From NCBI GenBank assembly GCA_019654215.1, contig BPDI01000017.1, positions 1-56,226 of the forward strand: 56,226 bases of DNA, read 5' to 3'. The translations under genes and the position numbers were made by a program. This DNA comes from Gammaproteobacteria bacterium. GTDB taxonomy: Bacteria; Pseudomonadota; Gammaproteobacteria; Pseudomonadales; Pseudohongiellaceae. The notes beneath the pieces were generated by a model that was not told the origin of the DNA, did not search any database, and saw nothing but the letters and a program-made list of their open reading frames with translations. This document shows, in pieces, positions 9,510 through 19,017 of the stretch. The first letter of the stretch is position 1. Every line of letters begins with the position of its first letter.

Positions 9510-12068
9510 TTATGAGCCGGATTCAGAATTTATTAGCTCATCATCAGGTTCATCAACCTGCTCCAGACCCACAAGTTTTTCGCCTTCTTTAAGCTTGATC
9601 AATCTTACACCCTGAGTATTTCTACCTTGTATCGAAACTTCCTCAACCCGGGTACGAACTAAGGTGCCTTTATCGGATATCAGCATAATTTCGTCATTTT
9701 CAGAAACTTGGACCGCCCCGACTACCGCACCATTACGCTCACTAGTTTGAATTCCTTTTACGCCCTGTCCTCCACGGCCATAAACAGGATAATCACAAAT
9801 ATGCGTACGTTTTCCATAACCATTTTCACTAACGGTTAATACCTGTTTGTCGTCATCGGGGATAATCAGGGAAATCATTCGAAATTGATCGCCCATCTTA
9901 ATGCCGCGCACGCCACGGGCAGTTCTTCCCATGGGTCTGACATCGGATTCTTTAAAACGAATAGTTTTACCACTGGTACTAACCAGCATGACATCTCTTT
10001 TACCGTCGGTAATGGCAGTCCCAACCAGCTCATCATTTTCTTCTAGCTCAATGGCACGTAATCCAACACTGCGTTGACGTGCAAATTTGTTTAATCCAGT
10101 CTTTTTCACCGTACCGTTGGCTGTGGCCATAAAAACAAAGTGCTCATCGTCGTATTCCTTAACTGGCAGCATACTGGTAATGCGCTCGCCCTCTTCTAGT
10201 GGCAAAATATTTATGATTGGTTTACCGCGAGAAGTCCGACTAGCAACTGGTATATGGAAGACTTTTAGCCAATAAACTTTTCCGACACTACTAAAACATA
10301 AAAGCGTGTCGTGAGTATTCGCAATTAGAAGGTGTTCTACGAAATCCTCGTCTTTGACCGCAGCCGCAGCTTTACCCATACCCCCTCGACGCTGAGCTGT
10401 GTAATCATCGAGTGGTTGTGTCTTCGCGTAACCTCCTTGAGAAATGGTTACAACGCGATCCTCTTCGGATATCAAATCTTCCATGGTGAGATCTTGTTGA
10501 GAGCCTACGATTTCTGTTCGCCGTTCGTCTCCGTACTCTTTATGAACTTGTTGCAACTCATCTCTGACAACGCTTATTAAGCGAGCTTGGTTTTCCAGTA
10601 TGTCCATGTAATCAGCGATTTGAACCAGCAGTTCCTTGTAGTCGTTAATGAGTTTTTCGTGCTCTAAACCCGTTAAGCGATGTAAACGTAGTTCGAGAAT
10701 CGCTTGGGCCTGCACTGGTGACAGAAAGTATTCTGTATCTTTTAATCCATAGCGTTCTTCTAGATCATCGGGGCGACAAGCGTCAGAACCGGCTTCACCT
10801 AACATCTCTATTACATTTTTAGACTTCCAGGAAAGCTGAGGAGTTTTTCCTTAGCATCAATCGAAGATGGAGAACCCTTAATCAGTTCGATAACCGCATC
10901 TATGTTTGCCAGGGCGACAGCAAGCCCCTCAAGAATATGACCTCTTTCCCTAGCTTTACGAAGTAGAAAGATAGTTCTTCTTGAAACCACTTCCCGGCGG
11001 TGCCGAATGAATGCTTTAAGAACTTCTTTAAGATTAAGCAGTCGTGGTTGCCCATCGACCAAAGCAACCATGTTGATTCCAAATACAGACTGCATTTGAG
11101 TTTGGGCATAGAGATTATTAAGAACTACATCCCCCATTTCACCCTTGCGTAACTCGATTACTATGCGTAGTCCATCTTTATCCGATTCGTCTCTAAACTC
11201 GCTTATGCCTTCAATCTTTTTCTCTTTTACAAGTTCCGCGATTCGTTCAATAAGTTTCGATTTATTTAATTGGTACGGAATCTCAGTGACTATAATGCTG
11301 TCCCTATTAGCTTTTTCTTCGGTAACTACTTGTGCTTTGGCGCGAACATAAATGCGTCCACGACCTGTGCGATACGCTTGCACGATTCCTGCTTTGCCAT
11401 TAATTATTCCTGCGGTTGGAAAATCTGGTCCCTGTATATACTCCATCAAAGTATCGATTTCTATTTCTGGATTATCTAATAAAGCCATCGCACCGTTAAT
11501 CACTTCGGTCAGATTATGCGGGGGAATATTCGTCGCCATACCGACAGCAATTCCTGATGAACCGTTAACGAGTAAACTCGGAACTTGGGTCGGCAAGACA
11601 TCTGGAATGTCTTCAGTGCCATCATAATTAGGTGAGAAATCAACGGTTTCTTTGTCGAGATCTGCTAACAAATCATGGGCCATTTTTGCCATGCGAATCT
11701 CGGTATAACGCATGGCAGCGGCGGCATCTCCATCAATGGAACCAAAGTTTCCTTGTCCATCAACAAGGGGGTACCGCAGCGAAAAATTCTGCGCCATTCG
11801 TACGATTGTATCGTAAACAGCAGTATCACCATGGGGGTGATACTTACCAATTACATCACCGACTACACGGGCTGATTTTTTGTAGGGCTTATTGTAATCG
11901 TTTGATAGCACATTCATTGCGAATAAAACACGACGATGAACCGGTTTGAGCCCATCTCTTACTCCGGGAGGCTCGCCCTACGTTTACGCTCATTGCATAA
12001 GCCAGATAAGATTCACGCTTTTCACTTTCTAATGCGACAGGCAGAACCTGTTTGGCAAACTCAGACAT
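9510..12068 (-). CDS. gyrA: DNA gyrase subunit A (frameshifted)
   Basis: Breakage-reunion subunit of gyrase, which puts negative supercoils into DNA. Starts '[11 protein letters not shown]' at 12066-12068, with '[10 protein letters not shown]' next. Then '[23 protein letters not shown]' (split across fragments), the catalytic tyrosine in 'AMRYTEIRM', and a C-terminal beta-pinwheel with the GyrA box 'QRRGGMG' (canonical QRRGGKG). The position matching E. coli Ser83 is Thr, as in wild-type P. aeruginosa. Frames break near 11950-11985 and at 10805-10811 ('FPGSLKM' / '[15 protein letters not shown]'), where the family reads through; one-base errors are likely. Span gives about 853 codons, slightly short because the C-terminal tail is brief ('ELINSESGS'). 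Divergent from mtaD across 450 bases. Confidence 0.93.
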
Positions 12069-12518
12069 AGACTAACTTTTTCCTAAAAGAGTGGTGGGTT
12101 CGATGGAGTGGATCGGAGGTCTTTTATTTGTGCTATTTGCAAGGGATTTCGTATCTTCCAGTAGTATTTTTACCGGCTGAAATGCATTTTTTCGTAAATT
12201 TTTAGTCAACTTTTAAGTAGTTTTTGAACCAATTTTTCAGGATTTTTATCCTAAAAATTCCTCAAATTTAAGACCTATAACACATCTAAAGTGTACCATA
12301 ATTCGCTCGGAAAAACACTGGAAATCGAAAAAAATTGGTATATTTTATCCTTATTTTTCATTAGTTAAAAAGGAATTAAAGACGGGATTTGTGACGCGCT
12401 ATTTTGAAAAATTCAGGTATAATCGTGCCTCTGCTTTAAATCCAAAATTGGCTAAAAAATAGTGCAAAAAGTGATCACTTTATGAAGTGTAAAAGAAATA
12501 ACGAAAAGCAGAATTTTT
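12069..12518. other. Divergent gyrA / mtaD control region
   Basis: 450 bases with no gene, strongly AT-rich with A and T runs. For gyrA (minus strand) there is TTGACT followed at 17 bases by TGCATT, a weak candidate promoter, and AGGA 13 bases before the ATG. For mtaD see the separate promoter entry. No tRNA, repeat array or long hairpin seen. Confidence 0.5.
12418..12423 (+). promoter_or_regulatory. Candidate -10 box for the mtaD operon
   Basis: Perfect TATAAT about 95 bases before the mtaD start. No good -35 hexamer lies 16-18 bases upstream, so the site may need an activator or be fortuitous. Confidence 0.35.
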
Positions 12519-13850
12519 ATGGAAGTTGATCTAGTTATTAAATCGAAATGGATTGTTCCTGTCGTTCCTCGTGAACAAGTTCTTACTGATCACGCAATAG
12601 CGATCAAAGACAAGAAGATTTTTGCTATCGGTCCTACCGAATCAATCAACACGCAGTATCAATGTACCAATATTACTTCTTTAAATAATCACATTCTCAT
12701 TCCAGGATTAGTAAATGCCCATGGTCATGCCCCTATGGCGCTACTGCGAGGATCTGCAGATGATATTCCTTTAAAAGAATGGCTTGAGGAAAAAATCTGG
12801 CCCTTGGAAGGCAAGTTGGTTGATCGTCAGTTCGTTTTTGAAGGCGCAACTCAAGCGATCGCTGAAATGATTAGATCTGGCACTACCTGTTTTGCTGATA
12901 TGTACTTTTTCCCAGACGAAGTAGCAAAAGCTTCTTTGGCAGCACATATTCGAGTCCAGCTAGCTAGCCCAGTATTAGATTTTCCTACAGTGTGGGCTCA
13001 GGATGCTGACGAATACATAAACAAGGCCACTCAACTACACGATGACTATCGTGATAGTGAATTGGTTTCTACCGCTTTTGGCCCTCACGCTCCTTATACG
13101 GTTTCCGATGCACCATTACAGAAACTCAGTGTTCTCGCAGAAGAGCTCGATCTGCCGATTCATATTCATCTACATGAAACGGCACAAGAAATATCTGATG
13201 CAATTGCTAGTGATGGCCGCCGTCCTCTGCAGCGATTGCAGGAATTGGGTCTACTATCAACTCGACTTAACTGCATTCACGCAACCCAATTACAAGAAAA
13301 AGAAATTGAATCTATAGCCGAGCATGGCGCAAATATATTGCACTGCCCGGAATCGAATATGAAATTGGCTAGTGGATTTTGCCCTGTTGCCAAATTAGTC
13401 AAGCAAGGTATAAATGTTGGGCTGGGCACAGATGGCGCTGCAAGCAATAATGATCTTGATATGTTTAGTGAAATGCGATCAGCCGCATTAATGGCTAAAG
13501 TCGTAAGTGAAGATGCTAGATCTGTCCCTGCTGCCATAGCATTGGAAATGGCAACAATAAACGGAGCAAAAGCACTTGGCCTTGAATCTGATATTGGCAG
13601 TCTGGAAATTGGAAAGGCCGCAGATATAACTGCAATAAATCTTGATTCAATTAATTCCCAACCAGTAAATAACCCACTTTCTCACCTTGTCTATTGCATT
13701 AATTCGGCGCAAGTGAGCGATGTCTGGTGTTCTGGGGTTCAAATTCTGGATAACGGCGCATTAACTACTCTAAATCTAGATAAAATTATGCAAACTGCAG
13801 AAACATGGCAAACTAAAGTCGTCAATCAATTGAGTCACAATCATGGATAA
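12519..13850 (+). CDS. mtaD: 5'-methylthioadenosine / S-adenosylhomocysteine deaminase
   Basis: Amidohydrolase-fold deaminase that turns MTA to methylthioinosine (SAH in some members), feeding methionine salvage. 443 residues. Metal-binding 'NAHGHAP' (His68, His70), 'HIHLHE' and 'CIHATQL' supply further His ligands and 'GTDGAASNNDLDMF' the Asp. The order mtaD-ubiG-mupP-yciK downstream of gyrA is that of P. aeruginosa PA3170-PA3173, where PA3170 is an MTA deaminase; this supports MTA over other TRZ/ATZ substrates. Frame intact. RBS is weak (AAAAGCAGAA before ATG). The last bases overlap ubiG by 8. Substrate is inferred from family and context. Confidence 0.85.
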   Translation: MEVDLVIKSKWIVPVVPREQVLTDHAIAIKDKKIFAIGPTESINTQYQCTNITSLNNHILIPGLVNAHGHAPMALLRGSADDIPLKEWLEEKIWPLEGKLVDRQFVFEGATQAIAEMIRSGTTCFADMYFFPDEVAKASLAAHIRVQLASPVLDFPTVWAQDADEYINKATQLHDDYRDSELVSTAFGPHAPYTVSDAPLQKLSVLAEELDLPIHIHLHETAQEISDAIASDGRRPLQRLQELGLLSTRLNCIHATQLQEKEIESIAEHGANILHCPESNMKLASGFCPVAKLVKQGINVGLGTDGAASNNDLDMFSEMRSAALMAKVVSEDARSVPAAIALEMATINGAKALGLESDIGSLEIGKAADITAINLDSINSQPVNNPLSHLVYCINSAQVSDVWCSGVQILDNGALTTLNLDKIMQTAETWQTKVVNQLSHNHG

Positions 13851-14544
13851 CGTTGACGAACTGGAAATTAAGAAATTCGAAGAGTTGGCAGCTCGCTGGT
13901 GGGATCCGAATAGTGAGTTCAAGCCATTGCATGAGATCAATCCGCTACGGATGAACTATATTAGTCGACAGATTAATCTCGCGGAAAAGAACGTTCTAGA
14001 TATCGGCTGTGGGGGCGGCATTCTGGCGGAGGCCATGGCCCATCATGGCGCCAAAGTTACAGCCATCGATCTGGCAAATGCCTCATTATCAGTCGCAAAA
14101 CTGCATCAGTTAGAAAGCAAATTAAATATCGATTACCGCAAATCTTCTGCCGAGCACATAGCAGAATCAGAGCCTGAGCACTATGACGTCGTAACTTGCA
14201 TGGAAATGTTGGAACATGTTCCGGAACCGAGTTCTATAGTAAGGGCTTGTAATGAATTAGTTAAACCTGGTGGATTCGTTTTCTTTTCTACCATCAATCG
14301 CAATCCTAAAGCTTATTTATTCGCCATTATTGGCGCGGAGTATCTTTTAAATCTAATACCCAAGGGCACTCATGATTACGGTAAATTTATCCGCCCCTCA
14401 GAACTTGCGAGATGGTGTCGAGAGAATAGCCTGAAATTAAAAGGCCAAATTGGCATTGGCTATAATCCACTTACCAAGCGCTATTTTTTGGAAGACAATG
14501 TAGATGTAAATTACATTGCCTTTTACCAAAAGCCAGCAGCCTGA
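13843..14544 (+). CDS. ubiG: Ubiquinone biosynthesis O-methyltransferase
   Basis: SAM-dependent methyltransferase carrying out both O-methylations in ubiquinone synthesis, peripheral to the inner membrane. 233 residues, intact. N-terminal 'EIKKFEELAARWWDP' and 'LHEINPLRMNYI' are UbiG signatures; SAM motif I 'VLDIGCGGGILAEAMA' at residues 51-66; post-I acid in 'AIDLA'; 'CMEMLEHVPEP' near 125. ATG overlaps the end of mtaD, so translation is probably coupled. Followed after 13 bases by mupP. Confidence 0.95.
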   Translation: MDNVDELEIKKFEELAARWWDPNSEFKPLHEINPLRMNYISRQINLAEKNVLDIGCGGGILAEAMAHHGAKVTAIDLANASLSVAKLHQLESKLNIDYRKSSAEHIAESEPEHYDVVTCMEMLEHVPEPSSIVRACNELVKPGGFVFFSTINRNPKAYLFAIIGAEYLLNLIPKGTHDYGKFIRPSELARWCRENSLKLKGQIGIGYNPLTKRYFLEDNVDVNYIAFYQKPAA

Positions 14545-14557
14545 TCACAAATAACAC

Positions 14558-15241
14558 GTGTCTTTTCAAACATCTATAGAATGCGTGCTGTTCGATTTAG
14601 ACGGAACCTTAATCGATACCGCGCCAGATTTTATTCAAGTAGTTAATAAGCTATTAGAGGAGGAGCAGCGGACTTCGATAGATTCAAATCTCATCTATCA
14701 GACAGTGTCTGATGGCGCCCGCGCTTTAGTGAAGCTTGCTTTCGCAATTGAAGAAGATGCTGAAGAGTTCCCAAAACTAAATCAGAGATTACTGGATTTG
14801 TACAAAGAGCAGATAAAAGCCACCGAGGCATTTCTATATCCAAGTCTCGATAGTTTGCTACAAAAATTAGAACAGGCGCGAATTCCATGGGGTATTGTAA
14901 CCAACAAACCTGAGCTCTACACTGTCGCACTACTAAATGAGCTCGCCTTAAGTGAACGTTGCAGCGTATTAGTCTGTCCGGATCATGTCAAAAATCGAAA
15001 ACCTCATCCAGAACCTATTTTGCTTGCCTGCGAAAAACTCCACTGCGATATAGAAAAAACCGTCTACATTGGTGACCATCAACGCGATATTCAGGCGGCT
15101 AAAAATGCTGATGTAATAGCTATTGCGGCTGGCTATGGCTACTTAAATGCAGAATCAAAGATTGAAGAGTGGTATGCGGATTTTATTGTGCATCAACCAG
15201 AACAAATTGAACCACTACTTAATATCCTAAATTTTACTTAA
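14558..15241 (+). CDS. mupP: HAD phosphatase, N-acetylmuramate 6-phosphate phosphatase (MupP) type
   Basis: HAD-superfamily hydrolase of 227 residues. Motif I 'LFDLDGTLID' (nucleophile Asp13, general acid Asp15), motif II in 'GIVTNKP', motif III Lys in 'NRKPHPEP' and motif IV 'YIGDHQRDIQAA'. Sequence alone fits Gph (phosphoglycolate phosphatase) as well. The ubiG-mupP-yciK context matches the Pseudomonas gene shown to be MupP, which dephosphorylates MurNAc-6-P in the AmgK-MurU cell-wall recycling route that bypasses de novo UDP-MurNAc synthesis. GTG start at 14558, no strong RBS. Four bases separate its stop from yciK. Confidence 0.75.
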   Translation: MSFQTSIECVLFDLDGTLIDTAPDFIQVVNKLLEEEQRTSIDSNLIYQTVSDGARALVKLAFAIEEDAEEFPKLNQRLLDLYKEQIKATEAFLYPSLDSLLQKLEQARIPWGIVTNKPELYTVALLNELALSERCSVLVCPDHVKNRKPHPEPILLACEKLHCDIEKTVYIGDHQRDIQAAKNADVIAIAAGYGYLNAESKIEEWYADFIVHQPEQIEPLLNILNFT

Positions 15242-15245
15242 ACTT

Positions 15246-16022
15246 ATGTTTGATTTCGATGCTCCAGCAAACCTACTAGAAAATAAAAGCATACTAATTA
15301 CCGGCGCTAGCGATGGTATCGGCAAGTGCTGTGCAACTACATTTGCCAAACATGGCGCAAATGTAGTTCTTCTTGGAAGGTCGCTGGAAAAACTTGAATC
15401 GGTTTATGATGAAATTGAAGCGATAAATCCTGGCAAGGTAATCATTCAACCGGTTAATTTTAGTTCTATGCATGAGACTGACTATCAAGGACTCGTCAAA
15501 TCTCTCGCTGAAAACTTTGATTGTCTCGATGGATTAATCCTCAACGCTGGAATGCTTGGGTTGCGAGTACCAATTGAGTTTTATCCTAGCGATATCTGGC
15601 AAGAAACAATAAACGTCAACGTTAATTCCGTATTCCATCTTTTAAAAGCCTCCCTTCCCTTACTAAAGCTCTCAAAAGACGCTCGCGTATTATTTATATC
15701 ATCAGGTGTCGGTCGCAAAGGTCGCGCTCACTGGGGAGCATATGCAGTATCGAAGTTTGCCATAGAAGGATTGATGCAAACTCTCGCAGACGAACTGGAA
15801 AAAACGAGTGCTATTCGCATAAACAGCTTAAATCCGGGGGCAACAAAAACCACTATGCGTCAAGCCGCCTATCCCGCCGAAGATCCTGATGCCCAGCCTA
15901 CTCCAAAATCTCTAATGCCGGTTTATCTCTACTTGCTTAGCAAACAAGCTAAATCAATTCATGGGCAGGCGATAGATGCCAAAGAATTCGATCCGGACAA
16001 GTATTTGCCGCTCTCTCAGTAG
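15246..16022 (+). CDS. yciK: YciK-family short-chain dehydrogenase/reductase
   Basis: Classical SDR of 258 residues: cofactor motif 'TGASDGIGK' (residues 19-27), 'LNAGMLG' (NAG motif), catalytic Ser in 'FISSGVG' and 'YAVSK' carrying the Tyr/Lys pair. 'RINSLNPGATKT' is the usual C-terminal cofactor loop. 'LLGRS' after the second strand suggests NADPH preference. Substrate of YciK is unknown. Last gene of the mtaD operon and convergent with rluB, 50 bases away. Frame intact. Confidence 0.88.
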   Translation: MFDFDAPANLLENKSILITGASDGIGKCCATTFAKHGANVVLLGRSLEKLESVYDEIEAINPGKVIIQPVNFSSMHETDYQGLVKSLAENFDCLDGLILNAGMLGLRVPIEFYPSDIWQETINVNVNSVFHLLKASLPLLKLSKDARVLFISSGVGRKGRAHWGAYAVSKFAIEGLMQTLADELEKTSAIRINSLNPGATKTTMRQAAYPAEDPDAQPTPKSLMPVYLYLLSKQAKSIHGQAIDAKEFDPDKYLPLSQ

Positions 16023-16072
16023 TCCTGCTGCCGCAATTGCCTGTTATTGTAACTTTTTGCAATGCAATCTCG

Positions 16073-16801
16073 TCAAACTGATTTAACTAATTTCTCAACT
16101 TCGTTTTTGGAGAGTTCGTGATACTCTCCTTTCCGCACTGTGCTTGGAATAAATATAGGACCAAATCTGACCCTCTTCAGGCGACTCACCTTTAAACCTT
16201 GGGATTCCCAAAGCTTCCTTACTTCCCTGTTTCTTCCTTCCATAACTACGACGTGATACCACTGATTAATTCCTTCGCCAGCATAATATTGAATGTCGGT
16301 AAATCGGCAAAGATTACTTTCAATGATAATACCCTGATGCATAGCTTGAACCATGCCCGGAGTAACCTCACCCATCACTCTAACTGCATATTCTCTTTCT
16401 ACCATTGAGCTAGGATGTGCAAGCTTATTAGCCAGTTCTCCATCGGTAGTGAACAGCAATAATCCACTGGTATTGATATCAAGTCTTCCTATGGAAACCC
16501 AGCGGCCATGCTTAAGTGGCGGGAGTTTATCAAATACTGATGGCCTGCCTTCAGGGTCTCTTCGCGAACAAATTTCATCCTCAGGTTTGTTATAAAGAAT
16601 TACTCGTCGATCATGGCGAACCTTTGTTTGCGGCGACAACTTTTTCCCATCGACAACAATTTTGTCATCGTCATCGACTCTTGCACCAATCTCGGCAACC
16701 CTGCCATTCACTTTAATGCGCCCTTGCACAATCCATGATTCAATTTCGCGACGCGAACCGAACCCAGCTCTGGCAAGCACTTTCTGCAATTTTTCTGACA
16801 T
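16073..16801 (-). CDS. rluB: 23S rRNA pseudouridine 2605 synthase
   Basis: RluB/RsuA-family enzyme of 242 residues. N-terminal S4 RNA-binding domain 'LQKVLARAGFGSRREIESWI', catalytic Asp in 'GRLDINTSGLLLFTTDGELA', and 'EGRNREVRKLW' near the C-terminus. RluB rather than RluE/RluF is inferred from the 'GRWVSIGRLDINTSGL' context and from linkage to scpAB, common in Pseudomonadales. Lacks the long basic C-terminal tail of many RluB proteins. Intact; scpB lies 51 bases upstream. Confidence 0.88.
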   Translation of the reverse strand: MSEKLQKVLARAGFGSRREIESWIVQGRIKVNGRVAEIGARVDDDDKIVVDGKKLSPQTKVRHDRRVILYNKPEDEICSRRDPEGRPSVFDKLPPLKHGRWVSIGRLDINTSGLLLFTTDGELANKLAHPSSMVEREYAVRVMGEVTPGMVQAMHQGIIIESNLCRFTDIQYYAGEGINQWYHVVVMEGRNREVRKLWESQGLKVSRLKRVRFGPIFIPSTVRKGEYHELSKNEVEKLVKSV

Positions 16802-16852
16802 AACTGAACTGAGTCGCGGAAAATTTAGTGAGGCAAGTAAGATCGACTATTG

Positions 16853-18013
16853 TTATTGATTATTATCAATATCATCACCAATAATATTAATCTCACCAGT
16901 GTCATCTTCGTAATTACCTAGGAGATGACTGTCTTCAATTACAAAATCTATCTCGGCAGAACTTTTATCAATTTCCTCTACTTGCTCACCTAAGGATGAA
17001 TCTGAATCATTTACATCTGTAATTTCAAATTCGTTTATCTGCCCTCCCTCAGCATCGCTTTTATTGCCATGGAGAGGAATAACATTTGATTCCTGATCGG
17101 GATCTTCATCTTCGACAGATTCTTCCGCTTGCTCATCCACCGATTCTTCATCGTCATTCTGACGCAGATTCCTTTCAAACTCTTCGTTCGCGGCAATATC
17201 GTCATCAGTTAGACCGAGATTCAGATTGTCTTCTTCTTCAGAATCATCTTCCTGGTCTTGGTTCTCTTCTTGCTCAAGAATTTCTTCAGGAACTCCCGTG
17301 CGCAGAATTTCATCCAGAGGTTTTTTCGCCAGCTCCACAGCTTCTTCTTCAGCGATGAGCTCGGCTTCTTCTGATGCTGTTAATGCATGACTCTCTTCGT
17401 TAGAAATCTCATCAGGCAGATCAAGTATTCTTGATTGAGCTAATTCTTCATTCAAATCGAATTCAGGTTCAGTACCAATCAGCTCTTTAATTTCTGACAA
17501 CGGGGGCAATTCCTGCAAACTCTTCAAATTAAAATAATCGAGAAACTGCTTGGTTGTTGCAAACATGGCTGGCCTACCTGGTACATCGCGATGACCAACT
17601 ACGCGTATCCATTCACGGTCGATCAGAGTCCTGATGATATTTGGACTTACACTCACGCCTCTAACTTCTTCAATGTCACCCCGCGTAATCGGCTGTCGGT
17701 AGGCAACTAAAGACAAAGTTTCCAAAAGCGCTCTTGTGTATCGAGGTGGTTTTTCTACCCATAGCTTAGCTACCCAGTTACTAAGCTCTTGCTTTACTTG
17801 AAAACGGTAACCTGACGCGACTTCTTTTAGTTCAAAACCACGATCATTACATTCTTCTGAAATAACCTGCATTACTACTTTCAGTTCTTTCCTATCGGGA
17901 CGCTCTCTAACGGAGAAGACCTGTGCGATAGTGTCGAGAGTCAACGGCTTGCCTGCGGCAAGCAACAACCCCTCAACGATCATCTTCACTTTATTGTCGA
18001 CATCACTGCCCAC
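16853..18013 (-). CDS. scpB: Segregation and condensation protein B with long acidic tail
   Basis: ScpB binds ScpA of the SMC-ScpAB complex that organises and segregates the chromosome. Residues 1-190 form the two winged-helix domains ('KMIVEGLLLAAGKPLTLDTI', 'ETLSLVAYRQPITRGDIEEVRG', 'GRPAMFATTKQFLDYF'). Residues from about 200 to 386 are a low-complexity Asp/Glu-rich tail such as 'DQEDDSEEEDN', with hardly any hydrophobic blocks. Typical ScpB is 180-250 residues, so the tail roughly doubles it. Long acidic extensions occur in some Pseudomonadales ScpB proteins, so this may be family-level. The 12-base gap to scpA suggests one transcript. Confidence 0.92.
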   Translation of the reverse strand: MGSDVDNKVKMIVEGLLLAAGKPLTLDTIAQVFSVRERPDRKELKVVMQVISEECNDRGFELKEVASGYRFQVKQELSNWVAKLWVEKPPRYTRALLETLSLVAYRQPITRGDIEEVRGVSVSPNIIRTLIDREWIRVVGHRDVPGRPAMFATTKQFLDYFNLKSLQELPPLSEIKELIGTEPEFDLNEELAQSRILDLPDEISNEESHALTASEEAELIAEEEAVELAKKPLDEILRTGVPEEILEQEENQDQEDDSEEEDNLNLGLTDDDIAANEEFERNLRQNDDEESVDEQAEESVEDEDPDQESNVIPLHGNKSDAEGGQINEFEITDVNDSDSSLGEQVEEIDKSSAEIDFVIEDSHLLGNYEDDTGEINIIGDDIDNNQ

Positions 18014-18025
18014 TGTAGCCTCTCC

Positions 18026-18931
18026 TCAACTTCTAGACTTCAAGTGTATAGGTCCAAACGGATCTGTTTGGACAATCTCAACCATCGAATCTTTCATCAA
18101 TTCCATTACTGCCAGAAAAGTAACCACTATACCTAAGCGCCCTTCATCTTTTGCTAGCAGCGAAGATAGTGGAACAAACTTGTGGCCCGATAGGTGTACC
18201 ATAATTTCGGACATTTTTTCTCGAGTAGAAAGCGTTTCGAATTGGATATGGTGGTGTTCGAACATATCCGCTCTTCTCAACACTCCAGATAAAGCAATTA
18301 ATATTTCCTGTAGGTCTACAGCTGGATCGGGTGTAATCCGCTCGATCTCAGGAATCGCTGCCTTAGCACGATGATAATCACGATCCATTCTTGGCAATTC
18401 GTTAATATCTTCAGCCGCCTGCTTAAAGCGCTCATATTCCTGCAAACGCCTAATAAGCTGCATACGCGGATCACCTTCTTCCGCTTCCTCTTCTTCCTGT
18501 CTGGGTAACAGAATGCGAGATTTAATCTCAGCCAACATCGCTGCCATCACCAAGTACTCAGCAGCCAACTCAAACTGACTTGCGTGCATTAGTTCGACAT
18601 AGGCCATGTACTGATCCGTAATATCAGCAACATTGATTTCAAGAATATCGATGTTCTGACGCTTAATCAGATAGAGCAAAAGGTCTAATGGACCTTCAAA
18701 AGCCTCCAGAAAAATTTCCAGTGCATCCGGAGGAATATAGAGGTCTTTTGGTGCCTCAGTAATTGCCTCGCCAGCAACATAAGCCAAAGGTAGTTCTGCC
18801 TGTACGGGCAAATCTTCGATTCCTTCGTTGGGATTTAACTGCTGATTAAGAGGGTTATTTTCTGGAAGGGAATCTGACTCCCCTTGTGGGTCAAGGCTAT
18901 CGGATCCCGCGTCGGTACCAGTAATCGTCAA
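18026..18931 (-). CDS. scpA: Segregation and condensation protein A
   Basis: Kleisin subunit that bridges the SMC heads. 301 residues: acidic N-terminal leader of about 65 residues, then the kleisin N-domain 'LEAFEGPLDLLLYLIKRQNIDI' region, 'YMAYVELM', 'EYLVMAAMLAEIKSRILLP', and a C-terminal winged helix with 'VVTFLAVMELMKDSMV'. Intact. Immediately upstream of scpB; trpS lies 86 bases further upstream on the same strand. Confidence 0.95.
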   Translation of the reverse strand: MTITGTDAGSDSLDPQGESDSLPENNPLNQQLNPNEGIEDLPVQAELPLAYVAGEAITEAPKDLYIPPDALEIFLEAFEGPLDLLLYLIKRQNIDILEINVADITDQYMAYVELMHASQFELAAEYLVMAAMLAEIKSRILLPRQEEEEAEEGDPRMQLIRRLQEYERFKQAAEDINELPRMDRDYHRAKAAIPEIERITPDPAVDLQEILIALSGVLRRADMFEHHHIQFETLSTREKMSEIMVHLSGHKFVPLSSLLAKDEGRLGIVVTFLAVMELMKDSMVEIVQTDPFGPIHLKSRS

Positions 18932-19017
18932 TCTAGTGGTCCGTCTTACTCAGATATCGAGTGTATTTTAACTCATTTGCCCGGGAAAAGCTCACGGTTC
19001 GCGGCAATTTTAATGGC

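Noticed and set aside
10800..10815. Programmed ribosomal frameshift in gyrA
   Set aside because: No slippery heptamer with a downstream structure; similar breaks occur in many neighbouring genes.
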